Shown here one piece after another: positions 28,151 to 31,699 of a stretch of DNA of 31,699 nt; position 1 is the first letter of the stretch, and each line of letters starts with the position of its first letter. Source of the DNA: Methanobrevibacter sp. UBA412. Its GTDB lineage: Archaea > Methanobacteriota > Methanobacteria > Methanobacteriales > Methanobacteriaceae. The notes beneath the pieces are model-generated. The model had not been told where the DNA came from, ran no database searches, and saw only the letters and a program-made list of their open reading frames with translations. The stretch spans positions 1-31,699 of the forward strand of contig DAGJ01000025.1 of assembly GCA_002495685.1 (NCBI GenBank), given 5' to 3'. Position numbers and translations under genes: made by a program.

Positions 28151-28297
28151 ATGCCAGTTAATCAATTAGAAACAACATTACAAGCAATAACAACTACATT
28201 AGCTAAGTTAGAAAAAGATGGATGTACTGATGAAGCTAGATTAGAAGGTTTAAAAAAAGAAAGAGATAAAATTTTAAAAGAATTAAATATTAAATAA
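28151..28297 (+). CDS. Unrecognised 48-residue helical protein with perfect Shine-Dalgarno
   Basis: ATG 28151 to TAA 28297, 48 codons. The ribosome binding site AGGAGG (28139-28144) with 6 bases to the ATG is nearly ideal, and a TATA-like ATTAATATATAAG is about 45-55 bases upstream. The protein starts MPVNQLETTLQAITTTLAKL and ends ERDKILKELNIK. Two amphipathic helices can be drawn, about 4-21 and 27-45, with leucines spaced as in a helical hairpin or coiled coil, joined by DGCTDEAR with a single Cys25. There is no signal peptide or membrane segment. I do not recognise a family. T-rich sequence follows to 28350. Codon usage (TTA, AAA, GAA, AGA) is like its neighbours. Confidence 0.75.
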   Translation: MPVNQLETTLQAITTTLAKLEKDGCTDEARLEGLKKERDKILKELNIK

Positions 28298-28356
28298 TAA
28301 AATCTTATATTTTATTTTAAAAAATTTATTCAATTTTTATTATTAAATTTAAAGTT

Positions 28357-29127
28357 TCACCAATCTTCTAAAGATTTTAAATCAGCTGTACAGTCTATTT
28401 TTAAAGGAGTTAATGTAGGAGCATTTAAAATCTTTAAAGTATAACCATCAGTCCCTTCTTCTTCACCTTGATAAGGTAATCCATCAATCCAATAATAAGG
28501 TTTTCCTCTAGGATCAGATCTAACATCAATTTGAGGTATATACATCCTTTCACCTAAACGGGTTAAAATTATTTCTTCACTAGAAGGTTTTGAGGGAACA
28601 TTTAAATTCAATAAATCAATACCTTTAGGCAAACCTTTTTTTAAAACTTTTTCAGAAATTTCATATAAAAGTTTTTCAGTTATTGAATAATCTAATTCTA
28701 CATTACGTTCAAATTTCATAGTCCCGGATAAAACTTCCTGTGAAACAGCAATAGATGGAACACCTAAAGCAGCAGCTTCCATAGCAGCACCAATAGTTCC
28801 AGAAGTAGTAAGTTCTCCTTTACCAGTATTATGTCCAACATTTATTCCAGAAATAACCAAATCAGGTTTTTCATTTAATAATTCAAAAATACCTAATGTT
28901 ATAGCATCAGTAGGAGTTCCTGAAACTGAATAAGCTGGAGTACCATCACTTAAATTTAAAGAGTTAATTCTTAAGGGTTCAAAAAGAGTTAAAGCACGAC
29001 CTATCCCACTTTGTTGATTAGACGGAGCTACAATTGTAACATCACCTAAATCTTCAACAGCGTGTTTTGCAGCTAAAATCCCTGATGCATAAACACCATC
29101 ATCATTACTAATTAAAATATTTGTCAT
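28357..29127 (-). CDS. surE: 5'/3'-nucleotidase SurE
   Basis: 256-residue SurE phosphatase acting on nucleoside 5'- and 3'-monophosphates. The N-terminal ILISNDDGVYASGI (4-17) carries the metal-binding DD; SNQQSGIGRALT, YSVSGTPTDAITLGI and VISGINVGHNTGKGELTTSG supply the remaining active-site residues. Length is normal. No clear ribosome binding site is seen before ATG 29127, so it may be leaderless; a TATA-like stretch lies about 25-35 bases upstream. It is a stand-alone gene, convergent with the 48-residue ORF and divergent from the Mrr-like membrane protein. Confidence 0.95.
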   Translation of the reverse strand: MTNILISNDDGVYASGILAAKHAVEDLGDVTIVAPSNQQSGIGRALTLFEPLRINSLNLSDGTPAYSVSGTPTDAITLGIFELLNEKPDLVISGINVGHNTGKGELTTSGTIGAAMEAAALGVPSIAVSQEVLSGTMKFERNVELDYSITEKLLYEISEKVLKKGLPKGIDLLNLNVPSKPSSEEIILTRLGERMYIPQIDVRSDPRGKPYYWIDGLPYQGEEEGTDGYTLKILNAPTLTPLKIDCTADLKSLEDW

Positions 29128-29297
29128 AATATAAAGTTATACTCTTACTAATAAGTATTTTTGTAATATTAAAAATTGAAAAAAATATATTTTATATATC
29201 AAAAAAGGCAAAGTAATAATTAAATATTTATTATTTTAAAAATTATTTTTTAAAGATAATATTTTTTTTAAAAATTTAAATAGAGCTAGGTGAAATC

Positions 29298-30305
29298 GTG
29301 GAAAAGCCACAATTGATAAATTTTATTGCTAAAGTTATGGAAGACTCCGGTTTTAAAGTATATAAAAATTTTAAAACCACTAAACAAATTGTTGATATAT
29401 ATGCTGTACTTCCAAGTTCCATGGGTGACATTGGAGTAGTTGTAGCTTGTAAAAACTATGAAAAGGAATTTGAAGTAGGGACAGATATTTTAAGACAAAT
29501 GGAAGAAGTTAGTGATATACTTAAAGCATCAAAAATTACAGTAGTAACAAGCAGTAGTTTTTCAAAACAAGCAATAAATTATGCCAAAAATAGAAATATT
29601 AAACTTGTTGACAGAAATAAATTAACAGCTTTAGCTCAAAAATATTCAGAAAAAGACCATACTGAAAACCCAAATAATTTGATTACTAAACAGACAAATG
29701 AAGATGAAATTTTTGATAATCCAACAACTTATGATAATGGTGAACCTTTATTAGATACAGATTATGATAATTCTACTATAGAAACTGTTAAAGATGACAG
29801 TACCCCCTTATCTTATGAAGATGAAGCAACAGTGAATGAATTTTTAAATAATGATAATTTTGGTCAAGACGACAATGTAACTCCAAAACATAGTTTGTTT
29901 AAAGGAAATACAAATAGGAATGATTCTCCAAATTTTAAATCATTATTTAGTAATGCAAAATCTAGTAGAAGATCTAGTGGAAAATCTAGTAATAGATTTA
30001 ATTTTAATTCAGATAAACCTAAAAAAGAGGGTCCTTCTACAATAGATAAATTAAAACCTATATGGAGTAACACACTCTTCTTAATTGTTGTAGTTGTATT
30101 ATTATCTTATATAATATCATATGCTTTAATAAGTTTAACCAACATACCTGGAGGTATAGCTGGAGTTGTAGAATTATTAGTAGCATTAGCCTTATCTTAT
30201 GGCCTTATACTATTTGTAGATAGAGATGGAGCTCAAATATTAGTTAAAGGAACTGTTATATTCTTTATTTCATTAATTATTTTAATGTTACTCGTAATAT
30301 TATAA
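29298..30305 (+). CDS. Membrane-anchored Mrr/restriction-endonuclease-like protein
   Basis: 335 residues. Residues 1-115 resemble the Mrr-type PD-(D/E)xK fold: a helix, QIVDIYAV (Asp33), then VVVACKNYEKE (Lys52), and a later strand KITVVTSSSFSKQAINYA. The usual acidic or Gln residue before xK is Ala50 (Ala-Cys-Lys), so cleavage is doubtful. A polar, low-complexity linker (about 120-255, rich in Asn, Asp, Ser) leads to three membrane helices at about 260-278, 287-305 and 316-335. The start GTG 29298 has AGGTGA at 29288-29293. Such proteins recur in Methanobacteriales as restriction endonuclease, with no methylase nearby. I expect a membrane-tethered DNA- or nucleotide-binding role; function unknown. 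Confidence 0.7.
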   Translation: MEKPQLINFIAKVMEDSGFKVYKNFKTTKQIVDIYAVLPSSMGDIGVVVACKNYEKEFEVGTDILRQMEEVSDILKASKITVVTSSSFSKQAINYAKNRNIKLVDRNKLTALAQKYSEKDHTENPNNLITKQTNEDEIFDNPTTYDNGEPLLDTDYDNSTIETVKDDSTPLSYEDEATVNEFLNNDNFGQDDNVTPKHSLFKGNTNRNDSPNFKSLFSNAKSSRRSSGKSSNRFNFNSDKPKKEGPSTIDKLKPIWSNTLFLIVVVVLLSYIISYALISLTNIPGGIAGVVELLVALALSYGLILFVDRDGAQILVKGTVIFFISLIILMLLVIL

Positions 30306-30462
30306 ATAAAAAATTAAATATAATCCTTTTTTTTCAAAATTAAATTTTTTTTCTTTTAAATTTTTAAAAAATATCAAAAAATAAGCTTATTTTATAAAAA
30401 AATTTTGTTACAACTAACAATGATTTAAAAATATAATAAAAATAGTAATAAAAGTATAAAAG

Positions 30463-30534
30463 TGGTTCCGACGAGATTTGAACTCGTGATCCCCTCCTTG
30501 TAAGGGAGGTATCATACCCCTAGACCACGGAACC
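30463..30534 (-). tRNA. tRNA-Val (anticodon UAC)
   Basis: 72-base cloverleaf on the minus strand: acceptor GGTTCCG/CGGAACC with discriminator A, a D-arm with GGGG in the loop, anticodon stem CCTCC/GGAGG with loop CTTACAA (anticodon TAC at 30500-30502), five-base variable loop, T-arm ACGAG/CTCGT with loop TTCAAAT. CCA is not encoded and no intron is present. The minus-strand TATA box CTTTATATAG (plus 30563-30572) is correctly placed upstream. Short T-runs follow the 3' end. Confidence 0.97.
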
Positions 30535-30562
30535 ATACAACACCAATACTTTATCTAACATA

Positions 30563-30572
30563 CTATATAAAG
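30563..30572 (-). promoter_or_regulatory. TATA box of tRNA-Val
   Basis: Minus-strand CTTTATATAG about 30-38 bases before the mature tRNA 5' end, preceded by AAC, a usable BRE. This is the clearest TATA box in the window and fits a short leader trimmed by RNase P. Confidence 0.7.
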
Positions 30573-30598
30573 GTTACTATTATGGAGTAAAAAATCAT

Positions 30599-30662
30599 GA
30601 AAAAACAGAGAAAAAACAAAACCCACCAAAAAAAATTTAGAAAAAAACAGAGAAAAAACAAA
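30599..30662. repeat. Direct repeat of purine-rich 22-23-mers
   Basis: G-A6-CAGAG-A6-CAAA at 30599-30620 and G-A7-CAGAG-A6-CAAA at 30640-30662, 41 bases apart; each is itself two GAAAAAACA-like units. All of 30599-30662 is A-rich with hardly any T. It lies between the divergent tRNA-Val and ilvE promoters. Function unknown. Confidence 0.7.
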
Positions 30663-30760
30663 TAATAAAATAAATGAATAGTAATCTATTTAATAATTGA
30701 ATAATATAAATCATAATGATAATTCTTAAAATTACAAAATAATAAATTAAAGGTGAAAAA

Positions 30761-31684
30761 ATGGCATGGGACGATAAAAATTTAAAAATATGGATGGACG
30801 GCGAATTAGTAGATTGGAAAGATGCAAAAATTCACGTATTATCACATGTTGTTCACTACGGATCTGCAGTATTTGAAGGAATAAGATGTTATAATAATAA
30901 AAAAGGATCAGCAGTTTTCAGATTAAACGATCATGTGAAAAGATTATTTAATTCAGCAAAAATTTACAAAATGCCAATCCCATACACTCAAGAAGAAATT
31001 GCAAATGCAATCAAAGATACAATAAAAATAAACAATTTAAAATCTTGTTATGTTCGACCTATAACATATAGAGGATATGGAGAACTAGGAGTATCACCTT
31101 TAAACTGCCCAGTTAACACCACAATAGCAGTTTGGGAATGGGGATCTTACTTAGGTGAAGAAGGTATGAAAAATGGAGTAAATGTTGGCGTATCTTCATG
31201 GAGAAAACCAGCACCTGACACATTACCAACATTAGCTAAAGCAGCAGCAAATTATATGAACTCCCAACTAGCTAAAATAGAAGCTACAGAAAATGGCTTT
31301 GATGAATGTATACAACTTGATTATGCTGGACATATCGGAGAAGGTAGTGGGGAAAATATTTTCTTAGTAAAAGATAACACATTATACACTCCAACATTAT
31401 CATCCTCAGTATTAGATGGAATCACAAGAGCTAGTATAATGCAAATATCCAAAGATTTAGGTTATGATGTTATAGAAAGACCATTACCAAGAGAAGATTT
31501 ATACTTAGCAGACGAAGTATTCTTCACAGGATCAGCTGCAGAAGTCACACCTATACGATCCATAGATGGAAGACAAGTTGGAATCGGAAGTAGAGGACCT
31601 GTAACTGAAGAAATCCAAAGTAAATTCTTTGAAATAGTTGAAGGAAAAACAGAAGATAAATACAACTGGTTAAATTATATATAA
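30761..31684 (+). CDS. ilvE: Branched-chain amino acid aminotransferase
   Basis: 307-residue fold-type IV PLP aminotransferase, the last step of Leu, Ile and Val synthesis. It starts with the [20 protein letters not shown] pattern (10-29), then [13 protein letters not shown] (32-44), [15 protein letters not shown], Lys160 (Schiff base, in [12 protein letters not shown]), [11 protein letters not shown] (193-203), LDGITRAS and [12 protein letters not shown]. This matches IlvE rather than D-amino acid transaminase or aminodeoxychorismate lyase. AAAGGTGA is placed 5 bases before ATG 30761. The promoter is probably AATAATATAAATC near 30700. The gene is complete; only 15 bases follow it in the window. 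Confidence 0.94.
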   Translation: MAWDDKNLKIWMDGELVDWKDAKIHVLSHVVHYGSAVFEGIRCYNNKKGSAVFRLNDHVKRLFNSAKIYKMPIPYTQEEIANAIKDTIKINNLKSCYVRPITYRGYGELGVSPLNCPVNTTIAVWEWGSYLGEEGMKNGVNVGVSSWRKPAPDTLPTLAKAAANYMNSQLAKIEATENGFDECIQLDYAGHIGEGSGENIFLVKDNTLYTPTLSSSVLDGITRASIMQISKDLGYDVIERPLPREDLYLADEVFFTGSAAEVTPIRSIDGRQVGIGSRGPVTEEIQSKFFEIVEGKTEDKYNWLNYI

Positions 31685-31699
31685 TAAAATAATTTTTGA

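Noticed and set aside
29298..30305. Restriction-modification system
   Set aside because: No methyltransferase or specificity gene is adjacent, the catalytic acid is replaced by Ala, and the protein has membrane helices.

Overview
The window is a stretch of archaeal chromosome. It is very AT-rich and almost certainly comes from a methanogen of the order Methanobacteriales; Methanosphaera or Methanobrevibacter are the closest matches I can suggest, but I have not shown the genus. The markers are an archaeal-type leucyl-tRNA synthetase, a fused Kae1-Bud32 KEOPS protein, Hef (XPF-type helicase-nuclease), EndoQ, a RecJ/GAN-type DHH nuclease, archaeal uS15, an Lsm protein, archaeal cobamide genes (CbiE, CobT-like UPF0284), an aconitase X / phosphomevalonate dehydratase subunit, and two Mur-ligase paralogues of the kind expected for pseudomurein. 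Gene starts follow archaeal signals: GGTGAT- or GGAGG-type ribosome binding sites, frequent GTG and TTG starts, and at least one probable leaderless gene.

Layout. 1-2.5 kb: a metal-resistance pair, a CadC/SmtB-type ArsR repressor with a palindromic operator on its start codon, overlapping a Cd/Zn P-type ATPase. 2.5-3.75 kb (-): EndoQ. 3.8-7.0 kb (+): a metallophosphoesterase followed by a large protein with a four-helix holin-like membrane domain and an alkaline-phosphatase-fold domain, closed by a perfect hairpin terminator. 7.1-8.9 kb: a divergent pair, an FMN-barrel protein (-) and an HxlR regulator (+), with two matching GTWAC operator clusters between them; cobalt-precorrin methyltransferase cbiE follows the regulator. 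9.1-10.1 kb (-): ArsA/Get3-type ATPase, with a 54-55-bp tandem repeat at its 3' side. 10.3-14.1 kb (+): nadE and leuS. 14.1-17.4 kb (-): trmI and hef. 17.5-20.6 kb (-): two overlapping Mur ligases. 20.8-22.3 kb (-): a small zinc-ribbon protein and the aconitase X subunit. 22.4-26.5 kb (-): a housekeeping cluster kae1-bud32, rdgB-type pyrophosphatase, rps15 and the RecJ-like nuclease. 26.6-27.7 kb (+): cobT-like gene. 27.8-29.1 kb: a 66-residue Lsm protein (-), an unannotated 48-residue protein with a perfect AGGAGG site (+), and surE (-). 29.3-30.3 kb (+): a membrane-anchored Mrr-like protein. 30.46-30.53 kb (-): tRNA-Val(UAC). 30.8-31.7 kb (+): ilvE.

Most of the window is core information processing (translation, tRNA modification, DNA repair, NTP sanitation) and cofactor or lipid biosynthesis (cobamide, NAD, mevalonate). 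I see no insertion sequences, prophage, CRISPR array or toxin-antitoxin pair. The parts that most deserve a second look are the HxlR operator layout, the holin/phosphodiesterase fusion, the Mur-ligase pair, the tandem repeat behind cbiE, the 48-residue protein and the Mrr-like membrane protein with an altered active site. All assignments come from reading motifs by eye; no database search was run.
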